Shown: in pieces, positions 56,371 to 64,000 of the stretch | Numbering within the stretch: position 1 is the first letter of the stretch | Layout: each line of letters starts with the position of its first letter | From: Paenibacillus_E allorhizoplanae | GTDB taxonomy: Bacteria > Bacillota > Bacilli > Paenibacillales > NBRC-103111 | Assembly: GCF_927798215.1 (NCBI RefSeq) | Contig: NZ_CAKMMW010000006.1 | Location: 186,001 to 250,000 of the forward strand | DNA: 64,000 bases | Reading direction: 5' to 3' | Notes under the pieces: model-generated | Database searches by the model: none | The model's input: only the letters and a program-made list of their open reading frames with translations | Told to the model about the DNA's origin: nothing | Made by a program: the position numbers and the translations under genes

Positions 56371-56598
56371 ATGTTATACCCTTCAATTGATAAACTGCTT
56401 GATATCGTAGACAGCAAGTACTCCTTGGTTGTTGCAGCTTCCAAAAGAGCAAGATCCCTGCGTGACGGTGCAAAATCCGATTTAAAAGGCCAGAAAGCTC
56501 ATAAACATGTCGGTGTTGCGTTAGAAGAACTATACGGTAACTACATCGGTTACGAGAAAATTAACACAAACGAGAGCGAGAAATACGCGAAGAAATAA
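56371..56598 (+). CDS. rpoZ: RNA polymerase omega subunit
   Basis: 75 residues. Start MLYPSIDKLLDIVDSKYSLVVAASKRARSL (shown as two parts: MLYPSIDKLLDIVDSKYSLV and VAASKRARSL) is the classic omega pattern, binding the beta' C-terminus during polymerase assembly. KHVGVALEELYGNYIGY follows. The ATG directly follows the gmk stop, with GAGGTG upstream. A terminator follows, but coaBC continues the same direction after 180 bp. Confidence 0.95.
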   Translation: MLYPSIDKLLDIVDSKYSLVVAASKRARSLRDGAKSDLKGQKAHKHVGVALEELYGNYIGYEKINTNESEKYAKK

Positions 56599-56610
56599 AC
56601 TGCCTTACCC

Positions 56611-56638
56611 AACAACCCTCGTGGTTGTTATTTTTTTC
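56611..56638 (+). terminator. Intrinsic terminator after rpoZ
   Basis: Stem AACAACC-CTCGT-GGTTGTT followed by ATTTTTTTC. Confidence 0.85.
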
Positions 56639-56780
56639 TCTCCACATAAGAAAGTGGCAGTTTTCGGATTCCGAATACAGCTTTCTTATTGGCGATAAAA
56701 TTTTCCTCTAAACGCGGTCGCTCATCATTGAATGACTTCGATAGAGATTTTCTCATTTGGCATTTCGAAAGGGGATTCCC

Positions 56781-58004
56781 ATGGGTGTATTGCAAGGCAA
56801 AACGATCGTGCTCGGTGTCTGTGGAGGCATTGCGGCTTATAAGGCTGCGGCGTTAACGAGTAAATTAACACAAGCTGGGGCTGTTGTGCGGGTCATTATG
56901 ACACGCTCCGCGGTGCAATTCGTTGCGCCGTTAACGTTTCAAACGTTGTCGCGGCATCATGTTTTTGTCGATACCTTCGATGAGAAGGATCCCGCAGTTG
57001 TGTCTCATATTAATTTGGCGGACAGCGCGGATCTCGTGCTAATCGCCCCAGCTACGGCGAATACGATCGGCAAACTAGCTTTAGGGCTTGGCGATGATAT
57101 GCTGAGTACCACGTTGCTTGCAACCATGGCACCGATCTGGGTGGCACCTGCGATGAATGTGCACATGTACGCGAATCCTGCGGTACAAACCAACATGGAG
57201 ACGTTGCTTCGTCGCGGCGTTCGTTTCATTGAACCAGGCGAGGGGCAACTGGCCTGTGGCTATGTGGGCAAGGGGCGTCTTGCTGAGCCGGAGGAGATTT
57301 TTGCCGCGGTTGAGCGGCATTTTCAAGGGGAGCCTGGGCGCTTAGCAGGTAAACGTGTGTTAGTGACGGCCGGAGGCACGGTAGAACGTCTAGATCCTGT
57401 TCGTTATTTGACCAATGACTCTTCAGGCAAAATGGGTTATGCGATCGCGGAAGAAGCTGTGCGGATGGGGGCGAAGGTAACATTGGTTTCAGGACCATCG
57501 GCTCTAGCCGTACCTGAAGGTGTTCAGCTTGTTCCTGTGCAGTCTGCGCTGGATATGCGCGAAGCTGTGTTAAGCAGGCTCGGAGAAAGCCAACTCATCA
57601 TTAAGGCGGCTGCTGTAGCTGACTATCGTCCTGCTGTGGTTGCTGAGCAGAAAATCAAGAAGAAAGCGGACTCGCTGACGCTTGAGCTCATTAAGAATCC
57701 CGATATTTTGCAGGAGATCGGAACGCTGAAGACAAAGAAACAGTTCGTCATCGGGTTTGCAGCGGAAACGGAAGCGTTGGATGAACATGCGATGGACAAG
57801 CTGAAGCGCAAAAACTGTGATCTCATCGTAGGGAACGATGTGTCACAAGAGGGTGCTGGCTTTGGCGGGGATACGAATGTGGTTCGCTTCTATGATCAGA
57901 ACGGGCTTGTACAAGCACTGCCTATACAAAGTAAATGGGACGTTGCGCGCAAACTGCTCGAACTCGCTGCAGAGCGAATGGCTGTCGCGGCGGGGGAATC
58001 CTGA
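56781..58004 (+). CDS. coaBC: Bifunctional phosphopantothenoylcysteine decarboxylase / phosphopantothenate-cysteine ligase
   Basis: Two consecutive steps of coenzyme A synthesis. 407 residues. The N-terminal flavoprotein CoaC domain (1-about 180) has VCGGIAAYK, the catalytic His in VSHINLAD, the PAMNVHMY motif and the active Cys in GQLACGYVGKGR. The C-terminal CoaB domain (about 190-400) has VTAGGTVERLDPVRYLTNDSSGKMG and KIKKKADSLTLEL. ATG 56781 has AAAGGGG about six bases upstream; the longer frame from 56757 covers the ribosome site. Its stop overlaps the priA start by one base. Confidence 0.95.
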   Translation: MGVLQGKTIVLGVCGGIAAYKAAALTSKLTQAGAVVRVIMTRSAVQFVAPLTFQTLSRHHVFVDTFDEKDPAVVSHINLADSADLVLIAPATANTIGKLALGLGDDMLSTTLLATMAPIWVAPAMNVHMYANPAVQTNMETLLRRGVRFIEPGEGQLACGYVGKGRLAEPEEIFAAVERHFQGEPGRLAGKRVLVTAGGTVERLDPVRYLTNDSSGKMGYAIAEEAVRMGAKVTLVSGPSALAVPEGVQLVPVQSALDMREAVLSRLGESQLIIKAAAVADYRPAVVAEQKIKKKADSLTLELIKNPDILQEIGTLKTKKQFVIGFAAETEALDEHAMDKLKRKNCDLIVGNDVSQEGAGFGGDTNVVRFYDQNGLVQALPIQSKWDVARKLLELAAERMAVAAGES

Positions 58005-60517
58005 TGTACGCCAAAGTCATTGTCGATGTCCCAGCCAAGCAAACCAATCGGGCGTTCGACTATGAAGTGCCTTCATCTCTGAGTAAGTGGGTCGAAGTCG
58101 GCAGCCGAGTGGGTGTACCGTTTGGACCGCGTGTTCTGCAAGGCTTTGTGGTTGAACTGCAAGAGGAAACGCAAGTCGATGCGAAGCGCATCAAGCCGAT
58201 TCAAAATGTGTTGGATCTGGTCCCACCCTTGACGAGTGAACTTGTCAGTCTTGGACGCTGGATCAGTCGTATGTATATGTGTCATGAAGTAACGGCTCTG
58301 CAGGCGATGCTTCCTGCGGCTTTGAAAGCGAAATATGAGCGTGTAATTATCGTAGGGGATGAATCTGAGGAGCAATCCTTTCTCGATATGCCAGATATTG
58401 AAGCTATTATTAGCTTTGTGAAGAGTAAGGAATCGGTTTCCATGGACGTGCTGTTGGAGCGTTTTTCGAAGGAAGGCGCTCTGATCAAAGAACTGCTTTC
58501 ATCGGGTAGGCTGACGGAAGTGCAGCTAGTGAAGGACCGGATGAATACCAAAAAGGCGCTAACCGTGTTTCCGCCAGCAGGTGGTCGTGGCTTGGAAGAG
58601 GCGCTTTCCGAGCTTCCTGCCAGAGCGAACAAGCAGAAGGATGTACTGCGCTATTTGATCGAGCATCCGCATGCCATTCGATTGACGGAGCTGATGGAAA
58701 CGATTGAGGTCGGTGCGAGTACGGTCAAAAGCTTGGCGGATCGCGGCTGGATTGAGCTGCGCGAGGTGGAAGTGATGCGTGACCCGTATATGGGGCGTGC
58801 TTTTGAACGGACGAAGCCGCTTACTCTGACGGAGGAACAGAGCGGTGTGTTTGCCCCTATTCGCGATGCGGTGGCCGAAGATCGACATGAGGTATTTCTG
58901 CTGCATGGCGTGACGGGAAGCGGAAAGACAGAGGTATACCTACAATCCATCCAGCAATGCTTGGATATGGATAAGGAAGCCATTGTTCTTGTGCCGGAAA
59001 TTTCATTGACGCCGCAAATGGTGGAGCGTTTTAAAGGGAGATTCGGCGACCTTGTTGCTGTTCTGCATAGTCGACTGTCCAATGGCGAGCGATATGACGA
59101 GTGGCGTAAAATTACACGCAAGCAAGTGAAGGTCGTAATCGGCGCACGTTCGGCGATTTTTGCCCCTTTTACGAATATTGGCTTAATCATTATAGATGAA
59201 GAGCATGAATCCTCGTATAAGCAAGAAGAGAGTCCGAAATATCATACCCGTGATGTGGCTGTTCAAAGGGCGAAGCAGCAAGATGCGGTTGTGGTGCTAG
59301 GCTCCGCTACGCCATCTCTGGAGAGTATGGAGAAAACGAGACGCCGGAGAGATCGCCCTAAACCTCCTTTTACATTGCTGACGATGAAGGAGCGGGTTGC
59401 TAGCAGACCTATGCCCCCCGTGACGATTGTAGATATGCGTGAGGAGCTGAAAACCGGCAATCGGTCGATGTTTAGCAGATCTTTGTATAAAGCGATCGAA
59501 GAACGGTTACACAAGAAAGAACAGACCGTATTGCTGTTGAATCGACGCGGTTATGCGACTTTCGTGATGTGTCGGACGTGCGGTTTCGTTTCACAGTGTC
59601 CGCATTGTGACATTTCATTGACGTATCACCAAAGCTCACATGCGCTGCGTTGTCATTATTGCGGTTATGCAGAGCGTGAAGTGAAGGAGTGTCCGAGCTG
59701 TCAGTCAGAGCATATTCGCCATTTCGGGACCGGGACGCAGCGTGTTGAGGAAGAGCTCAGTAAGATATTTCCTGGCATTAGGGTCATCCGTATGGATGTG
59801 GATACAACGACTGAAAAGGGCTCTCATGAGAAATGGTTGACGATGTTTCGCGAGAAACAGGCGGATGTTCTTCTGGGGACGCAGATGGTGGCCAAAGGAT
59901 TAGATTTTCCTGATGTTACCTTAGTTGGGGTCATCGCGGCGGATACCGTGTTAAATATACCTGATTTTCGCTCCGCTGAGAGGACGTTCCAGCTCTTGAC
60001 GCAAGTTGCAGGTCGAGCGGGACGGCATGAGAAGCAAGGAGAAGTGTTTGTACAAACGTATACACCTGAGCATTACAGTGTGCAATATGCGAGTCATCAT
60101 GATTATATTGCGTTTGCCAACCATGAGATGGATATTCGTGCTAATTTAGGTTATCCGCCTTATCAAAGATTGATTTTAATTACGTTCTCACACGAGCAAG
60201 TACCGCTCTTGGTGCGGATGGCGGAAGCCTTTGTTACACGGTTGAAAGAGATCGCTCTCCCGTATACGAGACAGCAGGTAGATTTGTTTTCGGAAGCCGT
60301 ATCGATGGATTCATCCTTTCATTTTGATGTGTTAGGACCTGTTGCGTCGCCTATTTCCCGAATCAAAGATAGATATCGATTCCAATGCGTGGTAAAATAT
60401 CGTGGGGAAGATTTAGCTGCAGAGATCGTTGGGAAGACAGTAGCTTGGTTTGAGGAACGCTCAGCCAAAGAAAAGCTGCTAGTAAGCGTGGATGTTGACC
60501 CGCAATATTTGATGTAA
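58004..60517 (+). CDS. priA: Primosomal protein N' (PriA helicase)
   Basis: Restarts replication forks by loading the helicase at forked DNA. 837 residues. The N-terminal DNA-binding domain begins YAKVIVDVPAKQTNRAFDYEVP; helicase motifs GVTGSGKTEVY and DEEHESSYKQ follow, then the zinc-binding CRTCGFVSQCPHCD and CHYCGYAEREVKECPSC with eight Cys, then LLGTQMVAKGLDFP and VAGRAGRHEKQG. The start is ATG 58004, within TGATG shared with the coaBC stop, GGGGG upstream. The frame extends back inside coaBC to 57935 but without a start site of its own. Confidence 0.96.
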   Translation: MYAKVIVDVPAKQTNRAFDYEVPSSLSKWVEVGSRVGVPFGPRVLQGFVVELQEETQVDAKRIKPIQNVLDLVPPLTSELVSLGRWISRMYMCHEVTALQAMLPAALKAKYERVIIVGDESEEQSFLDMPDIEAIISFVKSKESVSMDVLLERFSKEGALIKELLSSGRLTEVQLVKDRMNTKKALTVFPPAGGRGLEEALSELPARANKQKDVLRYLIEHPHAIRLTELMETIEVGASTVKSLADRGWIELREVEVMRDPYMGRAFERTKPLTLTEEQSGVFAPIRDAVAEDRHEVFLLHGVTGSGKTEVYLQSIQQCLDMDKEAIVLVPEISLTPQMVERFKGRFGDLVAVLHSRLSNGERYDEWRKITRKQVKVVIGARSAIFAPFTNIGLIIIDEEHESSYKQEESPKYHTRDVAVQRAKQQDAVVVLGSATPSLESMEKTRRRRDRPKPPFTLLTMKERVASRPMPPVTIVDMREELKTGNRSMFSRSLYKAIEERLHKKEQTVLLLNRRGYATFVMCRTCGFVSQCPHCDISLTYHQSSHALRCHYCGYAEREVKECPSCQSEHIRHFGTGTQRVEEELSKIFPGIRVIRMDVDTTTEKGSHEKWLTMFREKQADVLLGTQMVAKGLDFPDVTLVGVIAADTVLNIPDFRSAERTFQLLTQVAGRAGRHEKQGEVFVQTYTPEHYSVQYASHHDYIAFANHEMDIRANLGYPPYQRLILITFSHEQVPLLVRMAEAFVTRLKEIALPYTRQQVDLFSEAVSMDSSFHFDVLGPVASPISRIKDRYRFQCVVKYRGEDLAAEIVGKTVAWFEERSAKEKLLVSVDVDPQYLM

Positions 60518-60557
60518 TAACCCCTAATCGAGAAGACTTAAAGGTAGGTGCACATTC

Positions 60558-61043
60558 ATGGCTATTCGTATTATTGTTAAAGATCCAGATCCTGTGCTGC
60601 GCGAGAAAGCGATCACAGTTACGAAATTTAATTCCAATCTGCATAAATTGCTTGATGATATGGCAGATACGATGTATGAGGCGGAAGGCGTAGGTCTTGC
60701 TGCTCCACAAATCGGTATTCTGAAGCGTGTAATCGTGATGGATTGCGGCGAGGAGCATGGCGGGTTAATCGAAATGGTGAATCCTGAGATTGTTGTTTCC
60801 AGCGGGGAACAAATGGGACCTGAAGGCTGCTTGAGTATTCCTGGGCTTCGTGGTGATGTACTTCGTGCGTTGAATGTAACGGCGAAAGGGCAAGATCGCG
60901 ATGGGAATCCGATTGAAGTGACAGGAACTGAATTGCTAGCTCGTTGCATTTTCCATGAGATTGATCACTTAAATGGCGTATTGTTTACGGATCTTGCGGT
61001 CAAAACGTATACGGCCGATGAAGAAGAGGAAGAAGAAGCGTGA
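60558..61043 (+). CDS. def: Peptide deformylase
   Basis: Removes the formyl group from nascent proteins; metal enzyme (Fe or Zn). 161 residues. All three motifs are present: GVGLAAPQIG, EGCLSIPG with the metal Cys, and HEIDHLNG with two metal His and the catalytic Glu. The acidic tail (DEEEEEEA) is unusual but short. AAAGGTAGG precedes the ATG. The stop overlaps the GTG start of fmt by 3 bases (GTGA). Confidence 0.96.
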   Translation: MAIRIIVKDPDPVLREKAITVTKFNSNLHKLLDDMADTMYEAEGVGLAAPQIGILKRVIVMDCGEEHGGLIEMVNPEIVVSSGEQMGPEGCLSIPGLRGDVLRALNVTAKGQDRDGNPIEVTGTELLARCIFHEIDHLNGVLFTDLAVKTYTADEEEEEEA

Positions 61044-61987
61044 ATATCATTTTCATGGGTACACCAGATTTCGCAGTACCCTCCTTGCAGGCACTCTTGG
61101 AGGAAGGCTATAATGTGACAACGGTTGTCACGCAGCCGGATCGGCCGAAGGGACGCAAACGCGTCCTTACGCCGACGCCAGTGAAGGTAGAGGCGGAGAA
61201 GCATGGGATTCCGGTGCTTCAACCAGTGAAGCTGCGTGAAGCAGATTCCGTTGAACAGATTCGCCAGCTTGCACCAGATTTAATCGTAACAGCGGCTTAT
61301 GGCCAAATTTTACCGAAATCGGTGTTAGATTTGCCTAAGTACGGCTGCATTAATATTCACGCATCGCTGCTTCCGAAATATCGGGGAGGAGCGCCGATTC
61401 ATCATGCTGTCATGCGAGGTGAGGCCGAAACTGGCGTAACCATCATGTATATGGCGGTTGGATTGGATACGGGAGACATGATCTCGCGTGTTGCACTTCC
61501 GATTGAGGATACGGATACGACGGGGATGTTGTTTGAGAAGCTGAGTATTGCTGGGGCTGATTTGCTGAAGCGGACGCTGCCAGATTTATTGGCTGGTCGG
61601 ATCGAGGCTGTTCCTCAGAATGAGGCTGATGCGATTTATTCCCCTAATATTCGCAGGGAAGATGAGCTTTTGGATTGGTCACGCTCTGCAATGGAGCTGT
61701 GGAATCACATTCGAGGATTAAACGCATATCCTGGCGCTTACACGTTCTGGAATGGAGATGTGCTGAAGGTATGGGCGAGCTTGAAGCCTATGCAATCAGG
61801 TCAAGATCGAACTGGCATAGTGCCAGGAACTGTGCTTAGCTGCAGCGAGCAAGGGATTGAAGTCATGACGGGAGCAGGTGCCTTGTGGCTAACGGAAATT
61901 CAACCTGCTGGCAAAAAGGCGATGCTGGTATCTGAATTCGTCCGCGGAGCGCAAATTCCTGCGGGTACGGTACTGGGGAACGCGTAA
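61040..61987 (+). CDS. fmt: Methionyl-tRNA formyltransferase
   Basis: Formylates the initiator Met-tRNA with 10-formyl-tetrahydrofolate. 315 residues. Start GTG within GTGA at 61040, coupled to def. Motifs: FMGTPDFAVPSLQAL, the formyltransferase signature CINIHASLLPKYRGGAPIHHAV with the catalytic Asn/His, and GLDTGDMI. The C-terminal domain runs to the end. def and fmt act in opposite steps of the formyl cycle and are coupled here as in most Firmicutes. Confidence 0.96.
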   Translation: MNIIFMGTPDFAVPSLQALLEEGYNVTTVVTQPDRPKGRKRVLTPTPVKVEAEKHGIPVLQPVKLREADSVEQIRQLAPDLIVTAAYGQILPKSVLDLPKYGCINIHASLLPKYRGGAPIHHAVMRGEAETGVTIMYMAVGLDTGDMISRVALPIEDTDTTGMLFEKLSIAGADLLKRTLPDLLAGRIEAVPQNEADAIYSPNIRREDELLDWSRSAMELWNHIRGLNAYPGAYTFWNGDVLKVWASLKPMQSGQDRTGIVPGTVLSCSEQGIEVMTGAGALWLTEIQPAGKKAMLVSEFVRGAQIPAGTVLGNA

Positions 61988-62100
61988 AGGTAAAATCGAA
62001 ATATTGCGCACGCTTGGGCCGATTGGGCTCATGTAAGAATAATTTTTGAGATTGATGAAAATCAATTTACAATGCCACGAAAAAAATGAGGTATTTGATT

Positions 62101-63561
62101 TTGTCTACGACTAAACCAACTCGTCCGCAACATGGACATACGAATTCGCAGAGATCGGGTAAGCCCTCTGCGCCAAAATCATCCTCGGGCGCTGCGAAGA
62201 GCAGCGCTGTTAAGCGTTCTGCCCGTGATGCGGCACTGGATGTACTTATTCGGGTTGAAGAGAATCAGTCCTACAGCAATCTGCTGTTGAACCAAGTGCT
62301 GCAGAAGCATGCCCTTGAACGTGCAGACGCGGGATTGGCGACGGAGTTAGTCTACGGTACAATTGGGCGTCAGAATACGATTGACTTCTTCTTGGAACGC
62401 TTCGTCAGCAAGGGTCTTGCGAAGCTGGAGCCCTGGGTGCGATGCCTGCTGCGACTGAGCTTCTATCAGCTGCATTACTTGGACCGCATCCCTGACCATG
62501 CGGTCGTGAGCGAAGCGGTCAATATCGCGAAGCGCCGAGGCCACCAAGGCATCTCGGGCATGGTCAACGGCGTGCTGCGCGCGATCATCCGCAGCAAGGA
62601 CGAGCTCACGCTGCCGGCTGCGCTCGGCGACGTGAAGCGCATCGCACTGAGCCATTCCCATCCGGAATGGCTCGTGCGCCGATGGATCCGTCAGCTCGGC
62701 CCTGAGCTGACGGAACAGATCTGTGCGGCGAACAACGAGCCGCCGCACGTGAGCATTCGCGCGAACGCGAGGCGGCGCAGCCGCTTGGAGCTGCTGGAGC
62801 AGCTCCAAGCTAGCGGCCTCAGCGCGGAAGCGTCAGGGCTGGCCCCGGCTGGCATCCTTGTGCAGGGGGCCGGGAACATGGCGTTAGTCCCCGGCTTCCA
62901 GCAAGGGGACTTCTCGATTCAAGACGAGAGCTCGATGCTCGTCGCCGAGGCTCTAGATCCGCGTCCAGGCATGAAGGTGCTGGACTGCTGCGCCGCCCCT
63001 GGCGGCAAAACCGCCCACATCGCGGAGAAGATGGACGATGTGGGTCAGATTTGGGCTTGTGATCTGCATGAGCACAAGCAGAAATTAATCGCAGATCAAG
63101 CGGAGCGTCTGGGACTATCGTCGATTCAGACGCTCGTGATGGATGCTGCGAAGCTGGATGAGCATTTTGCGGCGGAGTCGTTCGACCGCATCCTGCTTGA
63201 TGCACCTTGCTCTGGCCTTGGGGTTATTCGCCGCAAGCCGGATCTCAAGTGGGCGAAACAGGAGGCGGAGATCGAAGCGATCAGTGAAACGCAGTATGCG
63301 ATTCTGAGTCGTGTACACCGTCTGCTTAAGCCCGGTGGTGTGCTGGTGTACAGCACGTGCACGATTGAACAGGCAGAGAATGAGGGCATGGTCGAGCGTT
63401 TTCTTGCCGAACACAGCGAGTTCGAGCTAGCTCCGCTGCCAGCGGATGTTTTCACGGAGATTGACACGAAGGCGGCTACGTCTGGCATGGTGCAAATTTT
63501 GCCGCAGCAGTTCCATTCGGACGGTTTTTTTATCGCTCGCCTGCGTAAGCGTGACGTGTAA
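62101..63561 (+). CDS. rsmB: 16S rRNA (cytosine-967, C5)-methyltransferase RsmB
   Basis: SAM-dependent methyltransferase. 486 residues. A low-complexity polar N-terminus (Thr/Ser/Lys/Pro-rich, first 40 residues) is followed by the NusB-like RNA-binding domain (about 45-170) and the methyltransferase domain: VLDCCAAPGGKTAHIAEKM (SAM), DAPCSGLG and the catalytic Cys at about residue 420 in VYSTCTIEQAEN. TTG at 62101 is preferred, with TGAGGTA about eight bases upstream; the ATG at 62086 overlaps that site. The N-terminal tail is longer than usual, and the centre (62390-63060) is GC-rich at about 70 percent. Confidence 0.94.
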   Translation: MSTTKPTRPQHGHTNSQRSGKPSAPKSSSGAAKSSAVKRSARDAALDVLIRVEENQSYSNLLLNQVLQKHALERADAGLATELVYGTIGRQNTIDFFLERFVSKGLAKLEPWVRCLLRLSFYQLHYLDRIPDHAVVSEAVNIAKRRGHQGISGMVNGVLRAIIRSKDELTLPAALGDVKRIALSHSHPEWLVRRWIRQLGPELTEQICAANNEPPHVSIRANARRRSRLELLEQLQASGLSAEASGLAPAGILVQGAGNMALVPGFQQGDFSIQDESSMLVAEALDPRPGMKVLDCCAAPGGKTAHIAEKMDDVGQIWACDLHEHKQKLIADQAERLGLSSIQTLVMDAAKLDEHFAAESFDRILLDAPCSGLGVIRRKPDLKWAKQEAEIEAISETQYAILSRVHRLLKPGGVLVYSTCTIEQAENEGMVERFLAEHSEFELAPLPADVFTEIDTKAATSGMVQILPQQFHSDGFFIARLRKRDV

Positions 63562-63640
63562 CAGACAGGGACGTGTGTTCGTTCCTGCTTTGTGTTAAAA
63601 TATTTTAAAATAGACGAAATAACAACAGGTTGTGATAAAT

Positions 63641-64000
63641 GTGGGTATTAAGCCGTATCTGAAAGAGAAACCGTTTGTATATGATTTGAATTGGGATGAG
63701 TGGCAAAGCTGGGTCAAAGAAAATGGGGAGTCTGCGTTTCGTGCCGGTCAAATTTTTGATTGGTTATACATTAAGCGCGTTTTCAGCTTCGACGAAATGT
63801 CGAATTTGCCGAAAACACTTCGCGACAAGTTGAAGGATCAGTTTGAGTTCGTTACCCTGTCCGAGATTACGAAATATCAATCCCAGGATGGCACGGTCAA
63901 GTTCTTGTTTGAACTTGAAGATAAGAATGCTATTGAAACCGTCGTGATGAAGCATAATTACGGCAACAGTATTTGCGTGACGACCCAAGTCGGCTGTCGA
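63641..64000 (+). CDS. rlmN: 23S rRNA/tRNA adenine-C2 methyltransferase RlmN (3' end outside window)
   Basis: Radical-SAM enzyme that methylates A2503 of 23S rRNA and A37 of some tRNAs. 120 residues are visible, reading to the last base with no stop, so two thirds of the gene lies outside. The visible part shows FRAGQIFDWLYIKRVFSFDEMSNLPK and the strands before the radical-SAM core (FELEDKNAIETVVM, ICVTTQVGCR); the CxxxCxxC cluster begins at that last Cys. GTG at 63641 is chosen, with AGGT ten bases upstream; GTG at 63632 is an alternative. It follows rsmB as in Bacillus. Confidence 0.9.
   Translation, partial: MGIKPYLKEKPFVYDLNWDEWQSWVKENGESAFRAGQIFDWLYIKRVFSFDEMSNLPKTLRDKLKDQFEFVTLSEITKYQSQDGTVKFLFELEDKNAIETVVMKHNYGNSICVTTQVGCR

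Noticed and set aside
58651..59190. 179-codon minus-strand frame inside priA
   Set aside because: Antisense to conserved helicase motifs, no start site.
62051..62066. Small hairpin ATTGAT-GAAA-ATCAAT before rsmB
   Set aside because: Short AT-rich stem with no T-run; too weak to call a terminator.
63595..63608. AT-only palindrome TTAAAATATTTTAA before rlmN
   Set aside because: Composed of A/T only and likely by chance; no promoter geometry.
1..64000. CRISPR array, insertion sequence, prophage, tRNA or rRNA genes
   Set aside because: I saw no spaced direct repeats, transposase, phage structural genes, or tRNA-like cloverleaf sequence anywhere in the window.

Overview
The window is a stretch of chromosome from a low-to-mid GC, Gram-positive, endospore-forming Firmicute, most likely Paenibacillus or a close relative in the Paenibacillaceae. 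Four things point there. Shine-Dalgarno sequences are strong (AGGAGG type), with many TTG and GTG starts. The gene set matches Bacillus (ccpA, the acuA/acuC/acsA locus, ylaN, ylbF/ylbG, yugN-like, remA, rqcH/yloB). A canonical T-box precedes tyrS. The order yicC-remA-gmk-rpoZ-coaBC-priA-def-fmt-rsmB-rlmN is the Bacillus ylo order. I see no insertion sequence, phage, tRNA, rRNA or CRISPR array.

Layout. 1-6.2 kb: end of 6-phosphogluconate dehydrogenase, a small unknown gene, aroK, a rhodanese, aroA, a C39-like secreted peptidase, a CoA-binding protein and a short FAD protein. 6.3-13.1 kb: a carbon-regulation block with a GlcNAc/glucose-family PTS permease (IIC-IIB-IIA), enzyme I, a PfpI/DJ-1 protein, a zinc-ribbon protein, ccpA and mtnN. 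13.2-17.1 kb: acuC and acuA divergent from acsA, which is acetyl-CoA synthetase and its acetylation control. 17.1-25.9 kb: a large class A PBP with fibronectin repeats, T-box-tyrS, rpsD with a leader, a GAF-GGDEF diguanylate cyclase and a TVP38 membrane protein. 26-31.8 kb: a degenerate HPr-like protein, ylaN, a Ca2+/H+ antiporter, an Asp23 protein, an FtsW/SpoVE-like protein, a yugN-like gene, an M20 amidohydrolase and a CBS protein. 31.8-37.5 kb: a four-PAS histidine kinase, two Gfo/Idh/MocA dehydrogenases, a LysR regulator and a small membrane protein. 37.6-43.9 kb: an XPB-type helicase with a partner protein, ylbF (ricF), an L-asparaginase II-type gene, ylbG and an unknown gene. 44-46.7 kb: a LysR regulator, a PHP phosphoesterase and galU. 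46.8-64 kb: rqcH (minus strand), then a long rightward run from the Ca2+-ATPase through dapF, homocysteine methyltransferase/MTHFR, yicC, remA, gmk, rpoZ, coaBC, priA, def, fmt and rsmB to a truncated rlmN.

Most of this is core genome. Four features deserve a second look. A symmetric four-heptamer element with Fur-box-like geometry lies directly upstream of the ccpA promoter. An HPr-like protein has lost the His15 region but kept the Ser46 region. The XPB helicase and its partner carry what looks like the same accessory domain. Sharply bounded GC-rich segments occur inside acuC, the methyltransferase/MTHFR gene and rsmB. I do not see a convincing wholly new defence or mobile system. Several undescribed-looking RNA hairpins and palindromic operators are listed individually.
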